Shown: positions 57,395-64,000 of the stretch, in pieces | Position numbering within the stretch: the first letter of the stretch is position 1 | How the letters are laid out: each line of letters begins with the position of its first letter | Assembly: GCF_023517775.1 (NCBI RefSeq) | Contig: NZ_CP082904.1 | Span: 2,728,001-2,792,000, forward strand | Direction: 5' to 3' | Length of the DNA stretch: 64,000 bases | Source: Mixta hanseatica | GTDB lineage: Bacteria; Pseudomonadota; Gammaproteobacteria; Enterobacterales; Enterobacteriaceae | The notes under the pieces: generated by a model | Database searches by the model: none | Told to the model about the DNA's origin: nothing | Seen by the model: the letters and a program-made list of their open reading frames with translations, nothing else | Program-made: the position numbers and the translations under genes

Positions 57395-58474
57395 TTACCG
57401 CCGCGCCAGGCCTACCGCCTCGCCCAGCTGCCACACCGCCATCGCATAGTGATTGCTGTGGTTATAGCGGGTGATCACGTAAAAGTTCGGCAGACCGTAC
57501 CAGTACTGATAAGACTTGCCCATATCAAAGCGCAGCAGGCTCACCTGCGGATTGCCGTTAATCGGCGTTTGCGGGCGCAGGCCTGCTGCCGCCAGGCTGG
57601 TCAGGCTGTAGCGGGTTTTAAAGCCGTTTTCCAGCCCCGGCGCCTGCCCGCTGGCCGGCACCGCGACGGTTTCGCCCGGCTGCCAGCCGTGCTGTTTGAA
57701 ATAGTTCGCGACGCTGCCGATGGCATCAACCGGGTCCCAAAGATTAATGTGTCCATCGCCGTTAAAGTCCACCGCATACTGCTTTTCAGAGGAGGGCATA
57801 AACTGTCCGTAGCCCATCGCACCGGCATAAGAACCGCGCAGATCCAGCGGATCCTGCTGTTCTTTACGCGCCATCAGCAAAAAGGTTTCCAGCTCGCCGC
57901 TGAAAAACTCCGCCCGGCGAGGATAGGCAAACGAGAGCGTCGCCAGTGCATCGATGATGCGGGTTTTACCCATAACGCGACCCCAGCGCGTTTCCACGCC
58001 GATAATGCCAACGATAATTTCCGGTGGAACGCCATATTCCCGCTGCGCCCGCTGCAGCGCATCCTGATACTGATTCCAGAACACCACCCCGTTCTGCACG
58101 TTATCTGGCGTAATGAATTTCTTGCGATAGCGAATCCAGGCGCCGTTCGGTCCGGAAGGCGGCTGATAACCCGGCGTTGGCGCCTGACGATCCATCAGGC
58201 GCAGCACCCAATCCAGACGTTTCGTCTGCGCCAGCACATCATGCAGCTGCTGACGGTTAAAGCCGTGCTCCTGCACCATTTTATCGATAAAGCTTTCGGC
58301 CGCAGGATTACCGGCAAAATCGCCGCTTAGTGGATGTATTTCGTGTGCGGGCTTAAGTAAAAACCCGCCTTCTCCCAAAAAGGGGTTGCCGCTTTGCGGC
58401 GGTGTTGGCGTCGGTTTGCTGCTACAGGCAGCCAGGGTCATCACTAGTGGTAGAAGAAGGCGAGAATAACGCAT
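57395..58474 (-). CDS. mltB: MltB, membrane-bound lytic murein transglycosylase B
   Basis: A 359-residue outer-membrane lipoprotein that cleaves peptidoglycan between MurNAc and GlcNAc with 1,6-anhydro formation. The signal peptide ends at a lipobox (VMTLAACSSK). The catalytic Glu lies in IIGVETRWGRVMGKTRIIDA near residue 165. Further family marks are SYAGAMGYGQFMPSSEKQYA and an EF-hand-like VDFNGDGHINLWDP, which binds calcium in E. coli Slt35. The start at 58474 (MRYSRLLL) is the first ATG; the frame also opens with a TTG two codons earlier. Length agrees with E. coli MltB. Confidence 0.95.
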   Translation of the reverse strand: MRYSRLLLPLVMTLAACSSKPTPTPPQSGNPFLGEGGFLLKPAHEIHPLSGDFAGNPAAESFIDKMVQEHGFNRQQLHDVLAQTKRLDWVLRLMDRQAPTPGYQPPSGPNGAWIRYRKKFITPDNVQNGVVFWNQYQDALQRAQREYGVPPEIIVGIIGVETRWGRVMGKTRIIDALATLSFAYPRRAEFFSGELETFLLMARKEQQDPLDLRGSYAGAMGYGQFMPSSEKQYAVDFNGDGHINLWDPVDAIGSVANYFKQHGWQPGETVAVPASGQAPGLENGFKTRYSLTSLAAAGLRPQTPINGNPQVSLLRFDMGKSYQYWYGLPNFYVITRYNHSNHYAMAVWQLGEAVGLARR

Positions 58475-58772
58475 TACCAATCCATATATTCAGCGATAAA
58501 AAAGAATTAATGGTAAGCATGGATTCACGTCACGTAAAAGAAAATTCCTAATTTGCTCAAAAAATTCTGATAGCGCTGTTATCGCTTACATCATTCGCGT
58601 CGCGGGAACCTATGAAAAGCGCTTTGAATAACATCAGCGCCGGCGTCAACCGGCCGAGGCCGAAGGCCAAATGATGTTGAAAAGAAGGCGTTTCGGAGGT
58701 TAATACCCATAAGCGATCGAAAAGAGCGAGAAGAGCGAGGGGGCAGGAAATCTGAAGTATGATGGATATAAA
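58475..58772. other. Intergenic region upstream of mltB
   Basis: No gene is supported; frames here show no family features. The stretch should contain the mltB promoter, and the 3' hairpin of the DUF333 gene lies at its right edge. No repeat or operator was recognised. Confidence 0.5.
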
Positions 58773-58805
58773 GCGGCAGGGCGAGCGGCGTGGCCCCCCT
58801 GCCGC
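58773..58805 (-). terminator. Terminator hairpin after the DUF333 lipoprotein gene
   Basis: On the minus strand GCGGCAGGG pairs perfectly with CCCTGCCGC around a 15-base loop, followed by TTTATAT. It starts six bases past the stop codon. Confidence 0.6.
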
Positions 58806-58810
58806 AGAGT

Positions 58811-59047
58811 TTACGGATGATCGCGTCGAAACAGCGTCCACTCTTCAATGCGTTCGCCGCTGGGTAACAGACAATAGCTGGTTTCGCCTTCCGTGGTTTT
58901 TATTCTTTCCAGCTTGCCTGACTGCTGAATGCAGTAAACCGAAGCGGGATTTGGCATGCCAATCAGCGGTAAACGTTTTTGCTGCGCAGGTTGATGACTA
59001 CAACCCGTTACCGCGCCTACAGCCAACAGCATAAGGCTTTTTTTCAT
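58811..59047 (-). CDS. Small DUF333-family lipoprotein
   Basis: A 78-residue lipoprotein. The signal MKKSLMLLAVGAVTGC ends at a lipobox with the Cys at residue 16. The mature part is a single DUF333 domain: GMPNPASVYCIQQSGKLERI followed by SYCLLPSGERIEEWTLFRRD. The two conserved cysteines and the closing E-E-W-x-L-[FY]-R pattern are typical of this putative hemolysin/YoaF-like group. Its function is unknown. It has its own terminator and lies beside the broken ecotin gene. Confidence 0.85.
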   Translation of the reverse strand: MKKSLMLLAVGAVTGCSHQPAQQKRLPLIGMPNPASVYCIQQSGKLERIKTTEGETSYCLLPSGERIEEWTLFRRDHP

Positions 59048-59098
59048 TTCTGGACTCTTTATCAGCGTGGCGCCGCGGATAAGCGGCGCCGAATCGAT

Positions 59099-59605
59099 TT
59101 ATTGTTTAACGGCTTCACTAATGGTGTTATCCGCCTGCCACAGGCGATATTTCACCTGAACGTCAGCCGGGGTATAGACCACCAGCGGCAACTTGCTGTT
59201 GTAGCGTTGCAGGCGGTGCGCGCCGATATTCGCGCTAACAAACGCCTGATGCTTGCCGCCATTAATACACGCCATCCGCGTGGAGGCCACCGGCGACAGA
59301 CCTTTGACGATGTAATAGTCGTAGCCCCAGCCTTTTAGCGTCTGCTGCTCGATCTGCGCGCCCATCATATGGCGATTGCAGTCTACTTCCAGCGTTTTAC
59401 CAATCAGCAACTCCACCTGATAGAGATCTTCATTTTGCTGCTGCGGCAGCCAGATAACCTGACGAACCTGGCCTTGTTCCGCCGCCGGGTAAGGCGCGAC
59501 GCTTTCTAACTAGGGATGTCCGTCGGGCTGCTTTGGCGACTGCGCGCAAGCGGAAACCGTAACGCAGAGCGCGCTAAGCAATATAGCTTTCATTTTCATC
59601 TTCAT
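59099..59605 (-). pseudogene. eco: Ecotin (serine protease inhibitor) gene interrupted by one in-frame amber codon
   Basis: From an ATG at 59605 the minus strand encodes a signal peptide (AILLSALCVTVSACAQSP), then TAG at 59512-59510 as codon 32. The same frame continues without further stops to 59099. The downstream part is clearly ecotin: LESVAPYPAAEQGQVRQVIW, VELLIGKTLEVDCNRHMMGA, TLKGWGYDYYIVKGLSPVAS, KLPLVVYTPADVQVKYRLW. The P1 reactive-site residue (Met84 in E. coli) is Arg in STRMAC, and both disulphide cysteines (VDCN, MACIN) are kept. The signal end VSAC resembles a lipobox, whereas E. coli ecotin is soluble in the periplasm. Apart from the stop the gene looks intact, so a recent mutation, a sequencing error or amber suppression are all possible. 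Confidence 0.88.
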
Positions 59606-59772
59606 TTCTGCCTTTGAGTAATGCATTTATCCAGGCTAACACAAACAAGCCACAGTTAATGCTGAAGCTAATCAAAAAAATGGCGAAAATCTACCGTTCT
59701 GCATAAGCGATGCTAACAAATCACTCTTCAGCCTCAGCAGCCGCGCTGAAGCAGCGTTCCTCACATGTTAAG

Positions 59773-59788
59773 CGAGATCTCCATCACA
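59773..59788 (+). promoter_or_regulatory. Candidate CRP site upstream of araE
   Basis: CGAGATCTCCATCACA has a perfect right CRP half-site (TCACA) and a partial left half. It lies just upstream of the AraC-like half-site, the same order as in the E. coli araE promoter. Confidence 0.4.
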
Positions 59789-59801
59789 AAAAGCCCGCCA
59801 G

Positions 59802-59818
59802 CAGCAGGAATATCCATC
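59802..59818 (+). promoter_or_regulatory. Candidate AraC I1-type half-site upstream of araE
   Basis: CAGC-7 nt-TCCATC fits the AraC half-site TAGC-N7-TCCATA at eight of ten defined positions. It lies about 100 bases before the araE ATG. A second half-site four bases downstream is only weakly matched. Confidence 0.45.
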
Positions 59819-59902
59819 TCTATGGACCATTTAACATCACGTCCGCCGTCAAGAATTTTGTATGTTGCCTTATGGTGCAGCATATTTAACTGGAGCGGTA
59901 AA

Positions 59903-61321
59903 ATGTCTTACGTTAACAGTAATTTAGATATAAACGATATGCACAGACGCAAGGTGCGTCGAATGAATCTGTTTATCTCGGTTTCCGCCGCGCTGGCTGG
60001 CCTGCTGTTTGGGCTGGACATTGGCGTGATCGCCGGCGCTTTGCCCTTTATTACCCACCACTTTTCCCTGACCAGTCACCAGCAGGAGTGGGTCGTCAGC
60101 AGTATGATGCTCGGTGCGGCGCTGGGAGCGATCTGTAATGGCTGGGTCTCTTCCCGGTTGGGGCGCAAATACAGCCTGATGGCGGGCGCAGTGCTATTTA
60201 TTCTGGGTTCGCTGGGTTCCGCTTTTGCCGACAGCCTGGAAGTGCTGCTGGCGGCGCGCGTGGTGCTGGGCGTGGCGGTGGGGATCGCCTCTTATACCGC
60301 CCCGCTCTACCTTTCTGAAATGGCCAGTGAGCATATTCGCGGCAAAATGATCAGCATGTATCAGCTGATGATCACTTTTGGCATCCTGCTGGCGTTTCTC
60401 TCTGATACCGCACTGAGCTACAGCGGCAACTGGCGCGCCATGCTGGGTATTCTGGCGCTGCCGGCGGTGCTGCTGTTCGGCCTGGTGATTTTCCTGCCAA
60501 ACAGCCCCCGCTGGCTGGCGGCGAAAGGTTTACATATCGAAGCGGAAGAGGTGCTGCGTATGCTGCGCGATACCTCCGATAAAGCCCGCGACGAGCTTAA
60601 TGAGATTCGCCAAAGCCTGCAGATGAAACAGGGTGGCTGGACGCTGTTTCGACGTAATAGCAATGTGCGTCGGGCGGTATTCCTCGGCATGCTGTTACAG
60701 GCGATGCAGCAGTTTACCGGTATGAATATCATCATGTATTACGCACCGCAGATATTTAAAATGGCGGGCTTTAGCAATACGCAACAGCAGATGATGGCCA
60801 CGGTAGTGGTTGGCTTAACCTTTATGCTGGCCACGCTAATTGCGGTTTTTACCGTGGATAAGGCGGGCAGAAAGCCGGTGCTGAAAATTGGCTTTTCGGT
60901 TATGGCGTTCGCCACGCTGGTGCTGGGTTACTGCCTGATGCAGGCCGGCAAAGGTGATATCACTCCCGGCCTCTCCTGGCTGTCGGTAGGAATGACCATG
61001 ATGTGCATCGCGGGTTACGCCATGAGCGCCGCGCCAGTGGTCTGGATCCTCTGTTCGGAAATCCAGCCGCTGAAATGCCGCGATTTTGGCATCACCTGTT
61101 CCACCACCACTAACTGGGTGGCCAATATGATTATCGGCGCCACCTTCCTGACGCTGTTGGAAACCATTGGCGCGGCCGGCACCTTCTGGCTCTATACCGG
61201 CTTTAACCTGGCGTTTATCGTGATCACCTTCTGGCTGATCCCGGAAACCAAAAACGTCACGCTGGAACATATTGAGAAGAACCTGATGGCCGGTAAAAAG
61301 CTGCGGGATTTAGGGCAGTAA
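59903..61321 (+). CDS. araE: AraE, L-arabinose:proton symporter
   Basis: A 472-residue MFS sugar porter with 12 membrane spans. It follows E. coli AraE closely from [20 protein letters not shown] through [40 protein letters not shown] and [20 protein letters not shown] to [20 protein letters not shown]. The sugar-porter motifs RLGRKYSL and PNSPRWL are present. The start at 59903 is chosen because GGAGCGG lies upstream and the length equals E. coli AraE; the frame is open 138 bases further upstream without conserved content. Candidate AraC and CRP sites lie upstream. The remaining ara genes are not in the window. Confidence 0.95.
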   Translation: MSYVNSNLDINDMHRRKVRRMNLFISVSAALAGLLFGLDIGVIAGALPFITHHFSLTSHQQEWVVSSMMLGAALGAICNGWVSSRLGRKYSLMAGAVLFILGSLGSAFADSLEVLLAARVVLGVAVGIASYTAPLYLSEMASEHIRGKMISMYQLMITFGILLAFLSDTALSYSGNWRAMLGILALPAVLLFGLVIFLPNSPRWLAAKGLHIEAEEVLRMLRDTSDKARDELNEIRQSLQMKQGGWTLFRRNSNVRRAVFLGMLLQAMQQFTGMNIIMYYAPQIFKMAGFSNTQQQMMATVVVGLTFMLATLIAVFTVDKAGRKPVLKIGFSVMAFATLVLGYCLMQAGKGDITPGLSWLSVGMTMMCIAGYAMSAAPVVWILCSEIQPLKCRDFGITCSTTTNWVANMIIGATFLTLLETIGAAGTFWLYTGFNLAFIVITFWLIPETKNVTLEHIEKNLMAGKKLRDLGQ

Positions 61322-61369
61322 CGGCAGGCGAATCTCCACTTTCTTCCCACTGAGCGGCAATGCTCTCCG

Positions 61370-61403
61370 CCGTTCGGCCCTGCCTGACAGGCCGAACGGT
61401 TTT
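61370..61403 (+). terminator. Rho-independent terminator of araE
   Basis: CCGTTCGGCC pairs perfectly with GGCCGAACGG (10 bp) around a ten-base loop, followed by TTTT. It starts about 50 bases after the araE stop. Confidence 0.85.
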
Positions 61404-61579
61404 ACATAATGGTGGCACGGCTGCCGAGCGTGGCTTGTTGTCTATCTTTTTAGTATGTTGTAACTAATCAGAGTGTGTTATCTGGATCTCCTCTTCGCTC
61501 CCCTGTTTCGCCCGTTTATGAGTAATCATGCTAGTTTTATTAACATCTGATGATATTGCACTGAGCATAAGGAGCACCC

Positions 61580-62029
61580 ATGCATATCCGTCTATTTACC
61601 GAAGCCGACCGGCCTTTTCTGCGCACGCTATTTCTTGCCTCGCGTAAGGCAAACTGGACGTGGCTGGATGGTGACAGCTGGCAGCTGGAGGATTTCGACC
61701 GGGTGGTATTAGGCGAAAAGGTGCTGGTTGCTGAAGAAGAGGGTCACCGGCTGGGTTTTGCCGCCTGGCTGGAAAACGACAACTTTCTGCACAGCCTGTT
61801 TATCGATCCGCAGTATCAGGGGCACGGCGTCGGCAGTGCGCTGCTACAGGCTATTCAGGCGCGTTTTACCGCTACCGGCGCGTTGAAATGCCTGCTGGCG
61901 AATCGATCTGCCCAGCAGTTTTATCTGCATCACGGCTGGCAGATCGTTTCAGAAGGCGAAAGCGAACAGGGACGCTATCTGTTAATGCACTATCCGAAAG
62001 CGACCACGCTGCGCTACGCTGGGCAATAG
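61580..62029 (+). CDS. GNAT-family N-acetyltransferase
   Basis: A 149-residue acetyltransferase with the GNAT fold. Motif A for acetyl-CoA binding is LHSLFIDPQYQGHGVGSALL near residue 73, with the Q-x-x-G-x-G/A core. Motif B follows as CLLANRSAQQFYLHHGWQIV near residue 100. The ATG is preceded by AAGGAG. It stands alone between the araE terminator and an alcohol dehydrogenase gene. The substrate cannot be inferred. Confidence 0.9.
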   Translation: MHIRLFTEADRPFLRTLFLASRKANWTWLDGDSWQLEDFDRVVLGEKVLVAEEEGHRLGFAAWLENDNFLHSLFIDPQYQGHGVGSALLQAIQARFTATGALKCLLANRSAQQFYLHHGWQIVSEGESEQGRYLLMHYPKATTLRYAGQ

Positions 62030-62175
62030 ATATGATTTAACTTATTGATAATATTTAATTATTATGCTTAACACGTTAAAAGCGTGAGCTGTCAGGCCCG
62101 TATCTTACTGTTAATGCCAGCTTGCCTGCCTCGGTGACCGTAGCGGGAAGGTTTCAGCCGGTGCGCCCCGTTAGT

Positions 62176-62267
62176 TTTATCTCCATCTTTCCTGTAACGC
62201 ATTTTCAGGCTGCCGATTGCGTCGGGCGTTCCGGCGCAGGCAGGTTTTCGATCTTGATGGAGATAAA
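62176..62267 (+). promoter_or_regulatory. Long-range inverted repeat enclosing the dehydrogenase ribosome-binding site
   Basis: TTTATCTCCATC at 62176-62187 is perfectly complementary to GATGGAGATAAA at 62256-62267, the bases directly before the ATG at 62269, including the GGAG ribosome-binding site. If transcribed, the 12-bp stem would hide the site. The 68 bases between contain further short GC-rich pairings. This looks like a translational control leader, but no known riboswitch class is recognised. Confidence 0.55.
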
Positions 62268-62268
62268 C

Positions 62269-63417
62269 ATGAGCTTTCAACTGGCATTACCGGGCATCAG
62301 CCTGCACGGCTATGAAGCGATTGCCGATATGGCGCGGCTGCTGACGCAGAAAAACTGGGGTAAGGCGCTGATCGTGACCGATACGCAACTGGCGGGGTTG
62401 GGTTTAACCCGCAGCCTGACCGATAGCCTGGATCAGCAGGCCATTCCTTACGCCCTGTTTACCGGCGTTGCGCCAAACCCCACCGAAGAGCAGGTACAGG
62501 CGGGCATTGCCGCCTTCCATCAGCACCAGTGTGATTTCCTGATCGCGTTCGGCGGCGGCAGCCCGATTGATACCGCTAAAGCGATTAAAATTCTTAGCGC
62601 CAATCCTGGCCGCTCGGTCGATTACGCCGGCGTCGGCAAAGTGCGCCATCCCGGCGTGCCGCTGGTGGCGATCAATACCACCGCCGGCACCGCGGCCGAA
62701 GCGACCAGCAATGCCGTGATCACCGACAGCGCGCGCCAAATCAAGCAGGTGATTATCGACAGCCATCTGATTCCCGATATTGCCGTTGACGATCCGGCGG
62801 TGATGCTGGGCATTCCGCCCGATGTCACCGCCGCCACCGGTATGGATGCGCTGACGCACGCGCTGGAGGCGTATGTATCCCTCGGAGCGCACGTGCTGAC
62901 CGATCCCTCGGCGCTGGAAGCGATCGCCCTGATTCGTCGCTGGCTGCCGGTCGCGGTTGCGGAAGGTCAGAATCGCGAGGCGCGCGAGATGATGGCCTGC
63001 GCGCAATATCTGGCAGGCATGGCCTTTAACAGCGCGGGATTGGGTCTGGTGCATGCGCTGGCCCATCAGCCGGGCGCGACCCATAATCTTCCGCACGGGG
63101 TCTGTAACGCGATACTGCTGCCGGTGGTGGCGGCCTTTAACCGCTCCGCCAGCGTCGCCCGTTTCGCGCGCATCGCCGTGGCGCTGGGCGTTGATACGTC
63201 GGCGATGGATGAAGAGGCCGCCAGCCACGCCGCGATTCAGGCGCTGCGCCAGCTTGCCGGGGAGGTTGGCATTCCCTCCGGCTTCCGTCAGTTAGGCATC
63301 CAGGAGAGCGATATTGAAGGCTGGCTGGATAAAGCGCTGGCCGATCCCTGCGCACCAGCCAATCCCCGTACCGCTACGCGTGAGCAGGTACGGGAACTTT
63401 ATCTCCAGGCGCTGTAA
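62269..63417 (+). CDS. Iron-containing alcohol dehydrogenase (FucO/YiaY-type)
   Basis: A 382-residue group III dehydrogenase. The NAD-binding region has FLIAFGGGSPIDTAKAIKIL near residue 87 and LVAINTTAGTAAEATSNAVI near residue 132. Metal ligands follow the FucO pattern: Asp and His in GMDALTHALEAYVS near residue 185, and two His in LVHALAHQPGATHNLPHGVC near residue 260. The family includes lactaldehyde reductase, 1,3-propanediol dehydrogenase and YiaY; the substrate here is not decided. The ATG at 62269 follows GGAG at seven bases; an upstream in-frame start at 62122 has no conserved content. An AT-rich TTGATAATATTTAA near 62040 weakly resembles an FNR site. It is convergent with mrp, three bases apart. 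Confidence 0.92.
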   Translation: MSFQLALPGISLHGYEAIADMARLLTQKNWGKALIVTDTQLAGLGLTRSLTDSLDQQAIPYALFTGVAPNPTEEQVQAGIAAFHQHQCDFLIAFGGGSPIDTAKAIKILSANPGRSVDYAGVGKVRHPGVPLVAINTTAGTAAEATSNAVITDSARQIKQVIIDSHLIPDIAVDDPAVMLGIPPDVTAATGMDALTHALEAYVSLGAHVLTDPSALEAIALIRRWLPVAVAEGQNREAREMMACAQYLAGMAFNSAGLGLVHALAHQPGATHNLPHGVCNAILLPVVAAFNRSASVARFARIAVALGVDTSAMDEEAASHAAIQALRQLAGEVGIPSGFRQLGIQESDIEGWLDKALADPCAPANPRTATREQVRELYLQAL

Positions 63418-63420
63418 GGG

Positions 63421-64000
63421 TTACAGGGCGCGGAAGGCGATTTCGCCAGGGATGATCTCTCCCTGCCAGTAAAGCTCAGCCGCTACCGCGCCTGCCAGCT
63501 GCCGGTAAATCTCGGCGAACTCACTCTCCGGACGGCGGATGACGGTGGGTTGGCCGGCATCAAGATCTTCACGCAGCGTAATATGCAGCGGCAGCTGGCC
63601 CAGCAGACGAGTATGATATTTTTCCGCCAGCATCTCTGCCCCGCCGCTGCCGAAAATCGCTTCGTGATGGCCGCAGTTGCTGCAAATATGCATGCTCATG
63701 TTTTCCACCACGCCCAACACCGGCACTTCTACCTTTTCAAACATCACGATCCCTTTGCGCGCATCGATCAGCGCTACATCCTGCGGCGTGGTCACCACCA
63801 GCGCGCCGGTCACCGGTACGTTTTGCGCCAGCGTCAGTTGAATGTCGCCGGTGCCCGGCGGCATATCCAGCACCAGATAATCCAGCTCCGGCCACAGAGT
63901 TTCATTAAGCAACTGCATCAGCGCCTTGCTGGCCATCGGCCCGCGCCATACCATCGCGTTATCTTCAGTGACCAGATAGCCAATCGAGTTCGTGGCCAGG
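63421..64000 (-). CDS. mrp: Mrp/ApbC, iron-sulfur cluster carrier ATPase (partial, N-terminus beyond window)
   Basis: The C-terminal 193 or so codons of Mrp (ApbC), running off the right edge. The segment LATNSIGYLVTEDNAMVWRG leads into PMASKALMQLL, DYLVLDMPPGTGDIQLTLAQ (Walker B-like region) and TTPQDVALIDARKG. The CxxC that bridges an iron-sulfur cluster between subunits is in MHICSNCGHHEAIFG. The end EIYRQLAGAVAAELYWQGEI matches E. coli Mrp. The Walker A part lies outside the window. It helps deliver iron-sulfur clusters to apo-proteins. Confidence 0.95.
   Translation of the reverse strand, partial: LATNSIGYLVTEDNAMVWRGPMASKALMQLLNETLWPELDYLVLDMPPGTGDIQLTLAQNVPVTGALVVTTPQDVALIDARKGIVMFEKVEVPVLGVVENMSMHICSNCGHHEAIFGSGGAEMLAEKYHTRLLGQLPLHITLREDLDAGQPTVIRRPESEFAEIYRQLAGAVAAELYWQGEIIPGEIAFRAL

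Noticed and set aside
58557..58841. Minus-strand frames between mltB and the DUF333 gene
   Set aside because: They overlap the terminator and the 3' end of the DUF333 lipoprotein gene and have no recognisable content.
59903..61321. GalP as an alternative name for the sugar porter
   Set aside because: The sequence follows AraE rather than GalP throughout, including [23 protein letters not shown] and the closing [11 protein letters not shown], and the length is that of AraE.
1..64000. CRISPR arrays, tRNA/rRNA genes, insertion sequences and prophage genes
   Set aside because: No regularly spaced repeats, tRNA-like cloverleaf sequence, transposase, integrase or phage structural genes were recognised.

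Overview
The window is chromosomal DNA of a Gram-negative member of Enterobacterales, most likely the family Erwiniaceae (Pantoea/Mixta/Erwinia group). Most genes are recognisable orthologues of Escherichia coli genes in E. coli-like order (wza-yegH-asmA-dcd-udk; yegD; mdtABCD-baeSR-yegQ-cyaR-yegS). The exopolysaccharide locus is of the amylovoran/stewartan type known from Erwinia and Pantoea. Genus and species are inference. The backbone is GC-rich, but about 1-4.7 kb is markedly AT-rich, as expected for an exchanged O-antigen locus.

Layout. (i) 1-5.7 kb, minus strand: start of a second polysaccharide (probably O-antigen) locus with its own JUMPstart/ops element. It has a WecA-type initiating transferase, a TagD-like glycerol-3-phosphate cytidylyltransferase, a TagB/TagF-like glycerophosphotransferase, two GT4 glycosyltransferases and a Wzx flippase cut by the window edge, so it predicts a glycerol-phosphate-containing glycan. 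(ii) 6.1-23 kb: galE and galF, a convergent WceF/AmsF-like tailspike-type protein, then an exopolysaccharide operon (wza, wzb, wzc, GT2, Wzy-like, GT4, WcaJ-like initiating transferase, WzxC-like flippase, pyruvyltransferase, GT2). It has a second JUMPstart, a post-wzc hairpin, and a 16-nt motif shared by the wza and galF upstream regions that resembles an RcsAB box.

(iii) 23-34 kb: housekeeping block yegH, asmA, dcd, udk, a PAP2 phosphatase, dgcE (MASE1-PAS-PAS-GGDEF-degenerate EAL), yegD and a possible small membrane protein. (iv) 34-49 kb: aldo/keto reductase, the RND efflux operon mdtABCD-baeSR, trhP (yegQ), the CRP-controlled small RNA CyaR and lipid kinase yegS. (v) 49-55.3 kb: a complete L-gulonate/D-mannonate-type operon rspA-rspB-MFS transporter-ydfI-rspR with a palindromic candidate RspR operator. 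(vi) 55.3-64 kb: thiM-thiD with a TPP riboswitch, a decayed GFA-domain gene, mltB, a DUF333 lipoprotein, an ecotin gene broken by one in-frame amber codon, araE with candidate AraC/CRP sites, a GNAT acetyltransferase, an iron-type alcohol dehydrogenase whose ribosome-binding site lies in a long-range inverted repeat, and the 3' part of mrp.

GalF/GalE and the exopolysaccharide operon together make, assemble and export a UDP-Glc/UDP-Gal-derived, pyruvylated polymer. The downstream locus uses a separate undecaprenyl-linked pathway. No tRNA, rRNA, CRISPR array, prophage or insertion sequence was seen.
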